Positions 1 through 9,358 are shown, numbered from the stretch's first letter. The stretch: DNA of 64,000 bases from Marinilabiliaceae bacterium JC040 (GCA_022496785.1 SNAP01000001.1:248001-312000), one strand, 5' to 3'. The notes: generated by a model from the sequence alone, not told the origin. Numbers and translations are program-made.

Positions 1-1
1 T

Positions 2-613
2 GTTATTAATCTTCGTCAACTAGATTGCTTAACATTTGTTGAAAACGCATGTGCATTATATAAATGCAATAAAGAGAACAATTTCTCTTTAGAAAATTTC
101 ACTAAAAATATTCAAAACATAAGATATAGAGATGGGATTATAAATGGATATTTATCTCGACTTCATTATTCTTCCGATTGGATTCTAAACAATATTAAAA
201 AAGGATATATTCGTAATATTACACCTGATATTAGTGACACAGCTTTTTATCCAGAAGTGTCTTTTATGAGTCAAAATCCAAAATATTATAAAGCTTTAAA
301 GACTGATAAAGATATTGAAGAAATTAAAAATATTGAGAAGAGAATAAACAAACACAATCTGCATTATATCCCCAAAAAAGAAATTCATAAATATGAAAAC
401 AGGATTAAGGATGGTGATATCATTTTTATATGTACTAATATTAAAGGTCTAGATATTACTCATGTAGGTTTTGCTATTCATCAAAATGGAGAACTTCATC
501 TTCTACATGCATCAAGTGTTCATAAGAAAGTCATTATTTCAAATAAAACTCTAAAAGATTATTTAATGGATATAAAAAAAGATACAGGAATTATCGTATG
601 TCGTTTACTCTGA
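2..613 (+). CDS. DUF1460 / N-acetylmuramoyl-L-alanine amidase-like protein, 5' truncated
   Basis: The reading frame is open from base 2 to the TGA at 611-613, so the window cuts off the N-terminus; a GTG at 257 is internal, not the start. The visible part (203 codons) begins with a motif reading LRQLDCLTFVEN, whose Cys (codon 26-28) matches the catalytic Cys of the DUF1460 amidase-like family (NlpC/P60-like fold). A later THVGF segment would carry the catalytic His. Family members are usually secreted and are thought to act on peptidoglycan fragments, but the signal peptide would lie outside the window. It is convergent with the DUF4922 gene and overlaps its end by 9 bp. Family assignment is good; the substrate is inferred only. 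Confidence 0.75.
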   Translation, partial: VINLRQLDCLTFVENACALYKCNKENNFSLENFTKNIQNIRYRDGIINGYLSRLHYSSDWILNNIKKGYIRNITPDISDTAFYPEVSFMSQNPKYYKALKTDKDIEEIKNIEKRINKHNLHYIPKKEIHKYENRIKDGDIIFICTNIKGLDITHVGFAIHQNGELHLLHASSVHKKVIISNKTLKDYLMDIKKDTGIIVCRLL

Positions 614-1456
614 TACTTCATCATAAATCTTAATAATATCCTTTTCATTTAAATTTAAATAATCTTCTTCTCTTGGACATATAATTATACCAGACATATC
701 AATAAGTCCAGGAGAAACTAAATAAGAGACTCCATAAGATGAAGGACGGTGTGCTTTACGATGAAAAACGTATAAAGTCCATTCTCCTTCATCGTATCTA
801 CACATTAAATTTAATTTTGCATCTTTATAAATAGATGAATATTCTATAGAATTAGATAATATAGTCTTGAATTTAATAGATAAATCTTCAATTGATCTAG
901 ATTTTATAATTGTAAGTTTTCTACAATATTCTGCTTTTGAAATATTTCTATCTCCTACACAATTTTTAAAATCTATTTCTGTTTGTGTTAAACCTTTCTT
1001 ACAAGCTTGAAAATGTAAATGATCAGGTGCTGAAGCACCACATTCTGCTCCATTATAAAGAATAGTAAATGAATCAAGACTTCTTGCCAATTCAAACATA
1101 TCAATATAATAATCTACAGATTGAGGAATATGTTTTTTATGAGCTATTGTTAAATGACCCTTTAATATTGGAAATGGATTTATTAAAATATCATAATCAT
1201 TATAATCTATAGATCTTTGAGCAACTGGTCTATTTGAAGAACAAAGAAAACATTTTCTTTTCTTTATTGCATCCTTAGATACATTTGCTCCTGTCGATTT
1301 TATCCTTTTGGAATTATACTGTATTCTTACAATACATTTTCCTAAATTTAATTCCCTTTCTTGAATTGTTTCTAGCGATTTGAAATTCTCTTGTGCAAGA
1401 TCCCATTCTTTAGTTTGTTGAGTCAATAATTTATCAATATCAGTATTCAAATTCAT
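605..1456 (-). CDS. DUF4922 protein (GalT/HIT-like nucleotidyl transferase or phosphorylase fold)
   Basis: A 283-residue protein. The start is the ATG at 1456, one base after the ctpA stop; a further upstream ATG at 1489 would overlap ctpA and adds a non-family N-terminus. A CFLC pair is followed by a segment resembling GalT-like proteins, and the motif PDHLHFQA is an HxHxQ signature as in GalT, Ap4A phosphorylase and GDP-L-galactose phosphorylase. It is therefore probably a nucleotide-sugar or dinucleotide phosphorylase or transferase acting in the cytoplasm, but no substrate can be named. It is translationally coupled to ctpA in a minus-strand run. The Bacteroidetes family is annotated only as DUF4922. 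Confidence 0.7.
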   Translation of the reverse strand: MNLNTDIDKLLTQQTKEWDLAQENFKSLETIQERELNLGKCIVRIQYNSKRIKSTGANVSKDAIKKRKCFLCSSNRPVAQRSIDYNDYDILINPFPILKGHLTIAHKKHIPQSVDYYIDMFELARSLDSFTILYNGAECGASAPDHLHFQACKKGLTQTEIDFKNCVGDRNISKAEYCRKLTIIKSRSIEDLSIKFKTILSNSIEYSSIYKDAKLNLMCRYDEGEWTLYVFHRKAHRPSSYGVSYLVSPGLIDMSGIIICPREEDYLNLNEKDIIKIYDEVSE

Positions 1457-1457
1457 A

Positions 1458-3068
1458 CTATAAATTTTTATCTGAATTGAGCACCTCAATAGCTTTATCT
1501 ATAGTCGTATCTAATGGACGTATAATTGGATACATTCCTTCATTATCAATTAAGAAATAACCTATATAAGAATACAATTTTATTTCTAATATCTCTCTAG
1601 ATTCCTTAATATCCTTTGAATTTGCCTTAACTCCTTTACTTGAAGAAAATTTAATAAATTTATTAAACAAATTTTGTTTCTTAGAATAATCTAGAATACT
1701 CTTATAATCGTCTTTGCCCTTAAAAGATTTTCTATTTCTATCAACATATGTAAATGCAAAATTATATACCAAAGCTTTATCTGTTACTCTAGTTAAATAT
1801 CTAGTTATTTTTGTTGTATCCATAGGAACAAAATAATCTGGCATTATTCCTCCTCCACCAAAGACAATTCTACCTTTAGATGTTTTATATTTTAAACTAT
1901 CATTGAAATGTATACTATCTCTTGAAGTAAATTCTCCATGTTCAAAACGTGAAAATATTTCTGAATAATAATCTTTCTTTCCTTTTTTATATGATTTTTG
2001 AATACACCTTCCTGATGGAGTATAATATCTAGCAATTGTTAATCTTAGAGCAGATCCATCTGATAAATCTCTTTGTTGTTGAACCAAACCTTTACCAAAA
2101 GAACGTCTTCCAATAATAAAACCTCTATCGTTATCCTGAATTGCACCTGCAAATATTTCTGATGCAGAAGCACTTGATTCATCAATTAGAACTACTAGTT
2201 TTATATCTTTATATCTACCTGAACCATTGGAAAAATATTCCGATTTAGGAGATGCTTTACCTTCTGTATAAACTATCAATTTTTTATCTGGCAGGAATTC
2301 ATTCACCATATTTATTGCATTACCTAAAAAACCTCCTGTATTACCTCTTAAATCAACAATAAGCTTCTTCATACCTTTAGTTTTAAGTTTCCCTAAGGCT
2401 TTTGAAAATTCAGAATAAGTACGATATGCAAATTTATCAACTTTTATATATGCTAAATCTGAATTAATCATATATGCTACGTCAACAGATTCTATTGGTA
2501 TTATTGCTCTTAATAATTCTTTCTTAAGGAATTTCTTATGTCCTCTCCTTTTTATGTGAATAGTTAAACTTGTTCCTAATTCTCCTCTCATCGATTTCAT
2601 AATATCAGTATTTTTTTTCTTAACACCTGCTATTATCGTATCATTAAGTTTTACAATTCTATCTCCAGCTTGTATATCTACTTTAGAGGCTGGCCCACCA
2701 TTTATAACTTTTGCAACAACAACAGTATCTTGGTGCATTATAAATTGGACTCCTATACCGCCAAACTTTCCATATAAATCTTCATTTACATTTTCAAGAT
2801 CTTTTGCTGGAATATATACTGTATGAGGATCTAAATCTTTTAGCAAATCAGGTATTACTCTTTCAGTTATTTTTGAAACATTCACAGAATCAACATAATT
2901 GTAATCTATCAAATCTAATATCCTATCCAATTTACCAGAAGAATATGATTTATTATTTACATAATGGACTGTTTCATTACTGAAAAAACTACCTGCCCAA
3001 ATTCCTACCAATAAACTAATTGATATTATTAAGGGAAGTACTATCGACTTTTTGCTATTTCTATACAC
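1458..3068 (-). CDS. S41 family C-terminal processing peptidase (CtpA-like), copy 1
   Basis: A 536-residue periplasmic serine protease. One N-terminal membrane anchor or signal segment (about residues 9-30) is followed by a PDZ domain (about 95-175, with GGIGVQF and AGDRIVKLND). The S41 catalytic core follows. The SASASEIFAG motif gives the nucleophile Ser301, and FGKGLVQ gives the general-base Lys326, spaced 25 residues apart as in E. coli Prc. Such proteases trim C-termini of envelope proteins. The gene lies 15 bp downstream of dCMP deaminase and 1 bp upstream of DUF4922, so it is probably co-transcribed with both. A paralogue with the same architecture lies at 18326-19978. Confidence 0.92.
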   Translation of the reverse strand: MYRNSKKSIVLPLIISISLLVGIWAGSFFSNETVHYVNNKSYSSGKLDRILDLIDYNYVDSVNVSKITERVIPDLLKDLDPHTVYIPAKDLENVNEDLYGKFGGIGVQFIMHQDTVVVAKVINGGPASKVDIQAGDRIVKLNDTIIAGVKKKNTDIMKSMRGELGTSLTIHIKRRGHKKFLKKELLRAIIPIESVDVAYMINSDLAYIKVDKFAYRTYSEFSKALGKLKTKGMKKLIVDLRGNTGGFLGNAINMVNEFLPDKKLIVYTEGKASPKSEYFSNGSGRYKDIKLVVLIDESSASASEIFAGAIQDNDRGFIIGRRSFGKGLVQQQRDLSDGSALRLTIARYYTPSGRCIQKSYKKGKKDYYSEIFSRFEHGEFTSRDSIHFNDSLKYKTSKGRIVFGGGGIMPDYFVPMDTTKITRYLTRVTDKALVYNFAFTYVDRNRKSFKGKDDYKSILDYSKKQNLFNKFIKFSSSKGVKANSKDIKESREILEIKLYSYIGYFLIDNEGMYPIIRPLDTTIDKAIEVLNSDKNL

Positions 3069-3083
3069 TATTTACTTTTTTTA

Positions 3084-3512
3084 TTAATCATTAAAAGAGA
3101 CACAAACCACCTCTACTTTTGCACGTTTTAATAAATCAATCCCCTCAGATGTTCTATATTCTTCATTATACACAACACGTTTAATTCCTGATTGTATTAT
3201 TAACTTTGAACATTCAATACATGGTGATGCTGTAACATACAATGTTGCACCTTCACTACTATTCCCAGATTTTGCTACTTTCGTTATAGCATTTGCCTCT
3301 GCATGTAATACATAAGGCTTAGTTGTCCCATTTTCTTCACAGATATTCTCAAAACCTGACGGTGTACCGTTAAATCCATCAGATATTATCATTTTATCTT
3401 TTACTATTAAAGCTCCAACTTGTCTACGTTTACAATACGAATTCTCAGCCCATATTGATGCCATTCTCAAATAACGCTTATCAAGTAATAATTGTTTCTT
3501 TGGTGTTTCCAT
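3084..3512 (-). CDS. Deoxycytidylate (dCMP) deaminase
   Basis: A 142-residue zinc-dependent deaminase that converts dCMP to dUMP for thymidylate synthesis. The zinc site is visible as HAEANA (His ligand and catalytic Glu) and PCIECSKLI (two Cys ligands). The start is taken at the ATG at 3512, which gives METPKKQ and lies 2 bp after the xth stop; the longer ORF from 3542 would overlap xth. It sits within the minus-strand run xth-dcd-ctpA-DUF4922. The length and motifs are typical of ComEB/dCMP deaminases in Bacteroidetes. Confidence 0.88.
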   Translation of the reverse strand: METPKKQLLLDKRYLRMASIWAENSYCKRRQVGALIVKDKMIISDGFNGTPSGFENICEENGTTKPYVLHAEANAITKVAKSGNSSEGATLYVTASPCIECSKLIIQSGIKRVVYNEEYRTSEGIDLLKRAKVEVVCVSFND

Positions 3513-3514
3513 TA

Positions 3515-4276
3515 TTAATCTATTTCTAAATAAACAGGACAATGATCAGAGTGAACCACTTCCGACCATATTGCTGCATCTTTAAGTCTATCTCTTAAAG
3601 TTTCACTTGCAAAATGATAATCAATTCTCCAACCTAGATTTTTCATTCTTGATTGTTGTCTATACGACCACCATGAATATTTATCTGCAGATTGATCAAA
3701 AACTCTAAAAGTATCTATAAATCCAAGTTCTAAAAATTTTGAGACCCATTCTCTTTCTTCTGGTAAGAAGCCAGAAACCCCTTTCTTTTTCTTTGGATTC
3801 GAAATATCAATTTCTTTATGACATATATTTACATCTCCAGAAATTATCAAATTTGGCCTTTCTTCTTTTAGTTCTTCTATAAAAGTATAAAAATTATCTA
3901 ACCATTCCATCTTAAATTCCTGACGTGAATCTTTAGAACTACCTGATGGATGGTATGCTGATATGATTGTTATATCGCCAATATCGGCACGAACAGTACG
4001 TCCCTCTCTGTCAAAAATCTCTTTACCAACTCCATAGACAACATTATCTGGTTTAATCTTTGTTAAAAGACCAACACCAGAATAACCTTTCTTTTCTGCA
4101 GAATGCCAATAGCAGTGATAACCAAGATCTTCAAATGCTGAAACATCAAATTGGCTAGGATTTGCTTTTGTTTCTTGAATACATAAAACATCTGGATTTG
4201 CCTCTTTTAGCCAATCTATAAGTCCCTTACCAATTGCTGCTCTAATGCCGTTTAAATTGTACGATACTATTTTCAT
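3515..4276 (-). CDS. xth: Exodeoxyribonuclease III
   Basis: A 253-residue AP endonuclease / 3'-5' exonuclease of the EEP superfamily, acting in base-excision repair. The start reads MKIVSYNLNGIRAA, with the Asn-rich N-terminal active-site motif. IQETK supplies the metal-binding Glu, SGDVN supplies the catalytic Asp/Asn pair, and the C-terminal SDHCPVYLE carries the Asp-His pair. The length equals that of the XthA/ExoA family. It is spaced 3 bp from the polyprenyl synthase and 2 bp from dCMP deaminase, consistent with one transcript. Confidence 0.93.
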   Translation of the reverse strand: MKIVSYNLNGIRAAIGKGLIDWLKEANPDVLCIQETKANPSQFDVSAFEDLGYHCYWHSAEKKGYSGVGLLTKIKPDNVVYGVGKEIFDREGRTVRADIGDITIISAYHPSGSSKDSRQEFKMEWLDNFYTFIEELKEERPNLIISGDVNICHKEIDISNPKKKKGVSGFLPEEREWVSKFLELGFIDTFRVFDQSADKYSWWSYRQQSRMKNLGWRIDYHFASETLRDRLKDAAIWSEVVHSDHCPVYLEID

Positions 4277-4279
4277 ATA

Positions 4280-5254
4280 TTAATAAATTCTATCTTTTAA
4301 AATACTTACCATATTTAATAAAATTCCTTTTCTATCTTCTGAAACAGATAAATTATTTAGCAAATCAATACTCATATCAATATACTTTGTTATTTCTTTA
4401 TTTGCTATTTCTCTAACACCTATCTCATTGTATAATGCTGTTACCTTTTCTATCTTATCTTCATCAGAAATATTTGAATCTGACAATAAAGAATCTAAGC
4501 TAGATTTTTGAGATTCATTAGCTAAATTCATTGCTGTAATTAGTAAGAAAGTCTTTTTATTACATAGAATATCTCCCCCTATCTTTTTACCGAAAGTCTC
4601 AACATCTCCATATACATCTAAATTGTCATCTTGTAATTGAAATGCAACTCCTAAATACATTCCAAATTTATATAACATATCTTGCTCTTTTTCACTAGCT
4701 TCACCAAATACAGAACCAAGTTTTAAAGATCCTGCTATTAATGCTCCAGTTTTAAGCTCAATCATTCTTATATACTCTTCAACAGTAACATCCATTCTTG
4801 TTTCGAATTCCATATCATACTGCTGTCCCTTGCAAACATCCATTGCAACTTTATTGAAGGTATCTATTGACGATCTTAAATATTTATCATCTGAAGATAC
4901 TAAATATAAATAAGCTGTAATAGCAGCAGCATCTCCTGATAAGATTGCAACATTACTATTCCATTTCTTATGCACTGTTTCTCGTCCCCTTCTCAATTCA
5001 GCATCATCCATCACATCATCATGAAGTAATGTATAATTATGGAATATCTCTATTCCAATAGCTGGTTTCATAAATTCTTCTATATTGTCTTTATATAAAT
5101 TTATAGCCATAAGCATTAAGACTGGTCTTAAACGCTTACCACCATCTTCCAATATATAATCTATAGGTTCGAAGAGTTTCTGAGGTTCCTCAATAAAATT
5201 TTCCTTGTTCATATTTTCTTGAACAAGAGTTTGTAATTCATCAAAAGTATACAT
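4280..5254 (-). CDS. Polyprenyl diphosphate synthase (all-trans type)
   Basis: A 324-residue prenyl elongase. The first aspartate-rich motif is LLHDDVMDDAELRRG and the second is FQLQDDNLD, which bind the Mg-diphosphate of the allylic substrate and define trans-prenyltransferases. GGKRLRP near residue 35 is the IPP-binding region. It probably makes the long side chain of menaquinone, but chain length cannot be read reliably from sequence. It is the first gene of the minus-strand run continuing into xth. Upstream lies the terminator of the acyl-CoA synthetase gene, so the run should have its own promoter between about 5255 and 5310; no clean TAnnTTTG was seen there. Confidence 0.9.
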   Translation of the reverse strand: MYTFDELQTLVQENMNKENFIEEPQKLFEPIDYILEDGGKRLRPVLMLMAINLYKDNIEEFMKPAIGIEIFHNYTLLHDDVMDDAELRRGRETVHKKWNSNVAILSGDAAAITAYLYLVSSDDKYLRSSIDTFNKVAMDVCKGQQYDMEFETRMDVTVEEYIRMIELKTGALIAGSLKLGSVFGEASEKEQDMLYKFGMYLGVAFQLQDDNLDVYGDVETFGKKIGGDILCNKKTFLLITAMNLANESQKSSLDSLLSDSNISDEDKIEKVTALYNEIGVREIANKEITKYIDMSIDLLNNLSVSEDRKGILLNMVSILKDRIY

Positions 5255-5310
5255 TCTTATATCCGTTTATATTTACGCTAAAATTATAAAAAAAATCTCA
5301 TTAAATATAT

Positions 5311-5343
5311 AAAAAACAAGGAGCTAACATCTGTTAACTCCTT
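5311..5343 (-). terminator. Intrinsic terminator after the acyl-CoA synthetase gene
   Basis: Arms 5318-5328 and 5333-5343 pair at 10 of 11 positions with a 4-nt loop. On the minus strand the stem is followed by a T run (plus-strand A at 5311-5316). It lies just past the stop at 5349. Confidence 0.8.
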
Positions 5344-5348
5344 TATTT

Positions 5349-7010
5349 CTACTTAAACATATCTGTATATAGATATCGTTTTATATTTTTCTTTGGTGTC
5401 TTTTTAAACTCCTCTGGGTATAATTGTATTTTTGTTAATTGCATATACGCAGGTAAAGTCTTATTAATTAATTGTCTATTCTTCTCAAACAATTTTTCTA
5501 TTTCTTCTTTAGAATTAATTCCTTTACGATCTAATGTTTCATAATCAGGATAAGCTAAAGCAACCAATTTCGAATTACTATCATCTGTTACTACAGTTTC
5601 AAGTATATAAGGCATATTATTTAGTTGAGCTTCTATCTCTTCAGGATATATATTCTGACCTGAAGCTCCTAATATCATATTCTTAGTCCTTCCTCTCAAA
5701 AATAAATAACCATCACTGTCAACTACACCCATATCACCTGTACGCATCCATCCATCTTTTGTGAATACCTTTTTGTTCTCATCATCGTTTTTGTAATATC
5801 CCAACATCACATTATCACCTTTCACTAGTACCTCTCCTGGTATTTCGCTTGGAGATTCTGATAATATCTTAATTTCTATATTATCTATTGCATAACCACA
5901 CGAAAACTTCTTATGAGTATTATGATTTGCATATGATATTAAAGGACCACATTCAGTCATTCCATAACCTACTGTAAAAGGAAATTTAATCTTCTTTAAA
6001 AAAGCTTCCACTTCAGAAGATAAAGCTGCTCCTCCTATAATAACTTGAGTAAAATTTCCTCCAAAACTTGCTATCAATTCTTCATTTATCTTCTTATATA
6101 CTTGTTGCTCCAAGAAAGGAACTTTTAGCATCATCTTAACTTTTGTAGAATTCAAAACAGGAAGTATCTTTCTCTTATACAATTTCTCGATAATCAAAGG
6201 AACTGTTAACACTAGCTTTGGTTTAACTTCTTTAAAAGCCTTCATAATCATTTGAGGTGAAGGTATTCTTGTTACAAATACAACTTCTACTCCTCTACAG
6301 AATTCTAAAAGAAATTCAAAAGTACATCCAAAAACATGAGCTAATGGTAAAAATGATACAACTCTATCTCCTTTATCAAATTCAAGATATTTGATACCAT
6401 AAGTAACATTTAAAGCTAAACTTCTATAAGGTAGCATCACGCCTTTAGAAAAACCAGACGATCCTGAAGTATAAGATAATACAGCCATATCATCATTACT
6501 AACTTTTCTAGAATACTTTATATCTGTCTTTTCTAATTTGTTTTCAAGTATATATTTATCAGCATATTCTACAGCTTTACTTAGCTTAGATTTACTATCG
6601 CTTAATATATTTAGATGAGTTAAAGAGAATACCCCTAGTAGAGTTTTCACCTTTGTATCGTCTATTTTATTAAAAAGGATATCTGTTGAAAATAATAATT
6701 TAGATTCTGAATGATTCAATATATGATGTATATCATTAGAATTAAAATCTGGCAATATTGGCACTATTGTAGCACCATATGTTATTGTTCCTAGATAAAC
6801 TATTCCCCACGTGTTAAGATTTCTACCAATCAAAGCAACCTTATCACCTTTCTTGATTCCTAACTTTTCATATATACAATGTAACCATTGTATTTTCACT
6901 GCGACTTCTGAGTATTTGAAGCTATCTTTCTGATAATTAGTCAAGGCTGGATAATCCCAGTTCTCTTCTATACTTCTCTCAATCAGTCGAATAAATTCAT
7001 TTTCTTCCAT
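5349..7010 (-). CDS. AMP-binding long-chain fatty acid-CoA ligase (FadD-like)
   Basis: A 553-residue ANL-superfamily adenylating enzyme. The P-loop reads YTSGSSGFSKGV, the A5 motif reads GYGMTECGPL, and the A7-A8 region reads GWMRTGDMG followed by FLRGRTKNMI. A C-terminal Lys in the PKKNIKR segment is consistent with the adenylation Lys. It activates fatty acids to acyl-CoA in two steps. It stands alone, with a terminator 6 bp downstream, and is divergent from an AmpG-like transporter with only 48 bp between start codons. Substrate chain length is an inference from family similarity. Confidence 0.88.
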   Translation of the reverse strand: MEENEFIRLIERSIEENWDYPALTNYQKDSFKYSEVAVKIQWLHCIYEKLGIKKGDKVALIGRNLNTWGIVYLGTITYGATIVPILPDFNSNDIHHILNHSESKLLFSTDILFNKIDDTKVKTLLGVFSLTHLNILSDSKSKLSKAVEYADKYILENKLEKTDIKYSRKVSNDDMAVLSYTSGSSGFSKGVMLPYRSLALNVTYGIKYLEFDKGDRVVSFLPLAHVFGCTFEFLLEFCRGVEVVFVTRIPSPQMIMKAFKEVKPKLVLTVPLIIEKLYKRKILPVLNSTKVKMMLKVPFLEQQVYKKINEELIASFGGNFTQVIIGGAALSSEVEAFLKKIKFPFTVGYGMTECGPLISYANHNTHKKFSCGYAIDNIEIKILSESPSEIPGEVLVKGDNVMLGYYKNDDENKKVFTKDGWMRTGDMGVVDSDGYLFLRGRTKNMILGASGQNIYPEEIEAQLNNMPYILETVVTDDSNSKLVALAYPDYETLDRKGINSKEEIEKLFEKNRQLINKTLPAYMQLTKIQLYPEEFKKTPKKNIKRYLYTDMFK

Positions 7011-7019
7011 AATAAAAAA

Positions 7020-7052
7020 TTGTGAATTAACTCGGCTAAAGTACTATATTTG
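7020..7052 (+). promoter_or_regulatory. Promoter for the AmpG-like transporter
   Basis: TTG (7020-7022), 22 nt, then TATATTTG (7045-7052), a perfect Bacteroidetes -7 element. Transcription would begin at about 7057-7059, at or next to the ATG at 7059, so the mRNA may be leaderless. Confidence 0.6.
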
Positions 7053-7067
7053 TCTTATATGAACAAA
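7036..7067 (-). promoter_or_regulatory. Promoter for the acyl-CoA synthetase gene
   Basis: On the minus strand TTTG (7067-7064) is separated by 20 nt from TACTTTAG (7043-7036), one mismatch from TAnnTTTG. Predicted start of transcription is near 7030, 20 nt before the ATG at 7010. The -33 element lies inside the divergent gene. Confidence 0.5.
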
Positions 7068-8309
7068 TTCACAAAATTCACTGGTTGGAAATGGATACCT
7101 TCTTTATACTTTGCTGAAGGATTACCATATGTTATTGTAATGACTGTTTCTGTCATTATGTATAAGAATTTAGAACTATCAAACACTAAAATAGCATTAT
7201 ACACTTCTTGGTTATATCTTCCTTGGATAGTAAAACCTCTTTGGAGTCCTTTTATTGATATTATAAAAACTAAAAGATGGTGGATAATTTTCACACAGCT
7301 ACTACTTGGTGGTGGACTAGCCGGAATTAGTTTTGCTCTTACCACAAACTTCTATTTAGCCATGTCACTTGCATTCTTTTGGATACTTGCCTTTAGTTCT
7401 GCTAGTCAAGATGTTTCTGCTGATGGTTTTTATATGATAGGTCTAAACGAAGAAGAACAATCTTTTTTTGTAGGAATAAGAAGTACTTTTTATAGAATAG
7501 GAATGCTATTTGGACAAGGTTTAATTGTAATAATTGCAGGATATCTTAGTAAAGAATTTGGTTTTCAAAATGCTTGGGCAATAACATTTTCTATACTTGC
7601 TTCAGTATTTATAAGTCTTTCTTGCCTTCACTATTTCACTCTTCCCAAAGTAGAAGAAAAGAAAAAATCAATGAATATTCTTAAAGATTATTTCATAAGC
7701 TTTAAATCTTTCTTTGCAAAAAAGAATATACTTATAATTCTACTATTTATCTTACTATACAGATTTGGTGAAGCTCAACTTGCAAAACTTGCTTCTCCCT
7801 TTTTATTAGATACTTATGAAAAAGGAGGATTAGCTTTATCAACCTCTGAAGTTGGTTTTATATATGGAACTATTGGAGTTATTTGTCTAGTTGTAGGAGG
7901 AATAATAGGAGGAATTGTAGTTTCTAAAAACGGGTTAAGATATTGGATTTTCCCTATGGCTCTTGCAATGAAACTACCTGATTTAGTATATGTATTTCTA
8001 TCAATATACAAACCTGATTCTTATATACTAATATGTTCTTGTATAGGAATTGAACAACTGGGGTATGGCTTTGGATTCACTGCATTTATGCTATATTTAA
8101 TTCACGTTTCAAAAGGCGAATATAAAACAGCCCATTACGCTATAGCTACTGGAATTATGGCATTAGGAATGATGATTCCAGGAATGATATCCGGATATAT
8201 TCAAGAATGGTTAGGCTATACAAATTTCTTTATTTGGGTATTGATATGTACAATTCCAGGATTAGCTCTTATACCATTCTTAAATATTCCTAAGGATAAA
8301 AAGTTTTAA
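7059..8309 (+). CDS. MFS transporter, AmpG-like permease
   Basis: A 416-residue polytopic membrane protein with about 12 hydrophobic segments. The N-terminal region WIPSLYFAEGLPY and the following PWIVKPLWSP resemble AmpG muropeptide permeases and related MFS carriers. AmpG imports GlcNAc-anhydroMurNAc peptides for cell-wall recycling, but the family also covers other substrates, so the cargo is uncertain. The start is the ATG at 7059 because the -7 element ends at 7052; an in-frame TTG at 7050 overlaps the promoter. It is convergent with dusB, and the two stop codons overlap. Confidence 0.8.
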   Translation: MNKFTKFTGWKWIPSLYFAEGLPYVIVMTVSVIMYKNLELSNTKIALYTSWLYLPWIVKPLWSPFIDIIKTKRWWIIFTQLLLGGGLAGISFALTTNFYLAMSLAFFWILAFSSASQDVSADGFYMIGLNEEEQSFFVGIRSTFYRIGMLFGQGLIVIIAGYLSKEFGFQNAWAITFSILASVFISLSCLHYFTLPKVEEKKKSMNILKDYFISFKSFFAKKNILIILLFILLYRFGEAQLAKLASPFLLDTYEKGGLALSTSEVGFIYGTIGVICLVVGGIIGGIVVSKNGLRYWIFPMALAMKLPDLVYVFLSIYKPDSYILICSCIGIEQLGYGFGFTAFMLYLIHVSKGEYKTAHYAIATGIMALGMMIPGMISGYIQEWLGYTNFFIWVLICTIPGLALIPFLNIPKDKKF

Positions 8310-9280
8310 CAATATCTATTACGAATTTCATTAAAAACAATATCTAAATCTTCTAAAGTATTAGCTCGTAACATTTGAATTCTTAGATCTTTAAAATTAT
8401 ATAAACCTTTAAACATCTGAGCCATATGACGTCGCATATGTAAAATTCCACGTCTTTCGTCTAACCAATCTGAGGCCTCTACTATTTGGGATCTTAAGAT
8501 ATCTATTTGTTCTCCTAAAAGAGGTGCTTCCCATTTTTCTCCAGTATCTAAATAATGTCTTATTTCCTTAAATACCCATGGTCTTCCAATACAAGCCCTT
8601 CCAATCATTACAGCATCAACACCATATTTATTAAAATATTCTTCTGCTATTTCAGGACTTGTTATATCTCCATTTCCTATAATAGGAATATGCATTCTTT
8701 GATTATTTTTAACCTCTCCTATTAAAGTCCAATCTGCTTCACCTTTATACATTTGAGCTCTAGTTCTTCCATGAATTGCTAAAGCCTGAGATCCTGCATC
8801 TTGCAATCTTTCTGCTACTTCTACTATATGTTTTGTGTCTTCATCCCAACCTAAACGAGTCTTAGTAGTAACAGGAATATCTACTGCATCAACAACTTTA
8901 CGAACAATTTCTTCCATTAAAGGTACATTCTGAAGCAAACCTGCACCAGCTCCTTTACCTGCAATTTTTCTTACAGGACATCCAAAATTAATATCAATAA
9001 AATCAGGTCTAGCTTCTTCTGCTATTTTAGCTGCTCCTGCTAAAGCTTCTGGATCTTTTCCATATATCTGAATACTCACAGGACGCTCCCCTTCCTCTAT
9101 CTGAAGTTTCTTTTTTGTCTTCTCAACATTACGAACTAAGGCATCAGACGATACAAATTCTGTATACATCCAATCTACCCCATAAGACTTACAACACTTT
9201 CTAAAAGGAGGATTTGTCACATCTTCCATAGGTGCTAACACTATGGGTCTATCACCAAACTCTACATTACCTATTTTCAT
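8306..9280 (-). CDS. dusB: tRNA-dihydrouridine synthase (DusB family)
   Basis: A 324-residue FMN-dependent TIM-barrel enzyme that reduces uridines in the tRNA D-loop. The N-terminal LAPMEDVTNPPFR is the FMN-binding signature. NFGCPVRK carries the catalytic Cys, KTRLGW is the conserved Lys/Arg motif, and GNGDI plus IGRACIGRPW are the phosphate-binding segments. The length is typical. It is monocistronic, with its own -7 element at 9310-9317, and is convergent with the AmpG-like gene, sharing 4 bp at the stops. Confidence 0.93.
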   Translation of the reverse strand: MKIGNVEFGDRPIVLAPMEDVTNPPFRKCCKSYGVDWMYTEFVSSDALVRNVEKTKKKLQIEEGERPVSIQIYGKDPEALAGAAKIAEEARPDFIDINFGCPVRKIAGKGAGAGLLQNVPLMEEIVRKVVDAVDIPVTTKTRLGWDEDTKHIVEVAERLQDAGSQALAIHGRTRAQMYKGEADWTLIGEVKNNQRMHIPIIGNGDITSPEIAEEYFNKYGVDAVMIGRACIGRPWVFKEIRHYLDTGEKWEAPLLGEQIDILRSQIVEASDWLDERRGILHMRRHMAQMFKGLYNFKDLRIQMLRANTLEDLDIVFNEIRNRYC

Positions 9281-9309
9281 AAATAAGACTATTTAACTAT
9301 TTGAAGGAA

Positions 9310-9317
9310 CAAAAATA
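9310..9317 (-). promoter_or_regulatory. dusB -7 element
   Basis: Minus-strand TATTTTTG matches TAnnTTTG. Predicted start of transcription is near 9303, 23 nt from the ATG at 9280. No clear -33 element. Confidence 0.5.
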
Positions 9318-9329
9318 TAGTATTTTAGA

Positions 9330-9337
9330 TATATTTG
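9330..9337 (+). promoter_or_regulatory. -7 element of the secreted protein gene at 9359
   Basis: TATATTTG matches TAnnTTTG. Predicted start of transcription is near 9343, giving a leader of about 16 nt. A TTTG at 9300-9303 is upstream at a rather long spacing (26 nt). It supports the ATG at 9359 over an in-frame TTG at 9335. Confidence 0.55.
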
Positions 9338-9358
9338 CTAAAAACAAGAGAAAAAGCT

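Noticed and set aside
7055-7345. Minus-strand ORF of 96 codons inside the AmpG-like gene
   Set aside because: It is antisense to a well-supported transporter gene and has no family resemblance.
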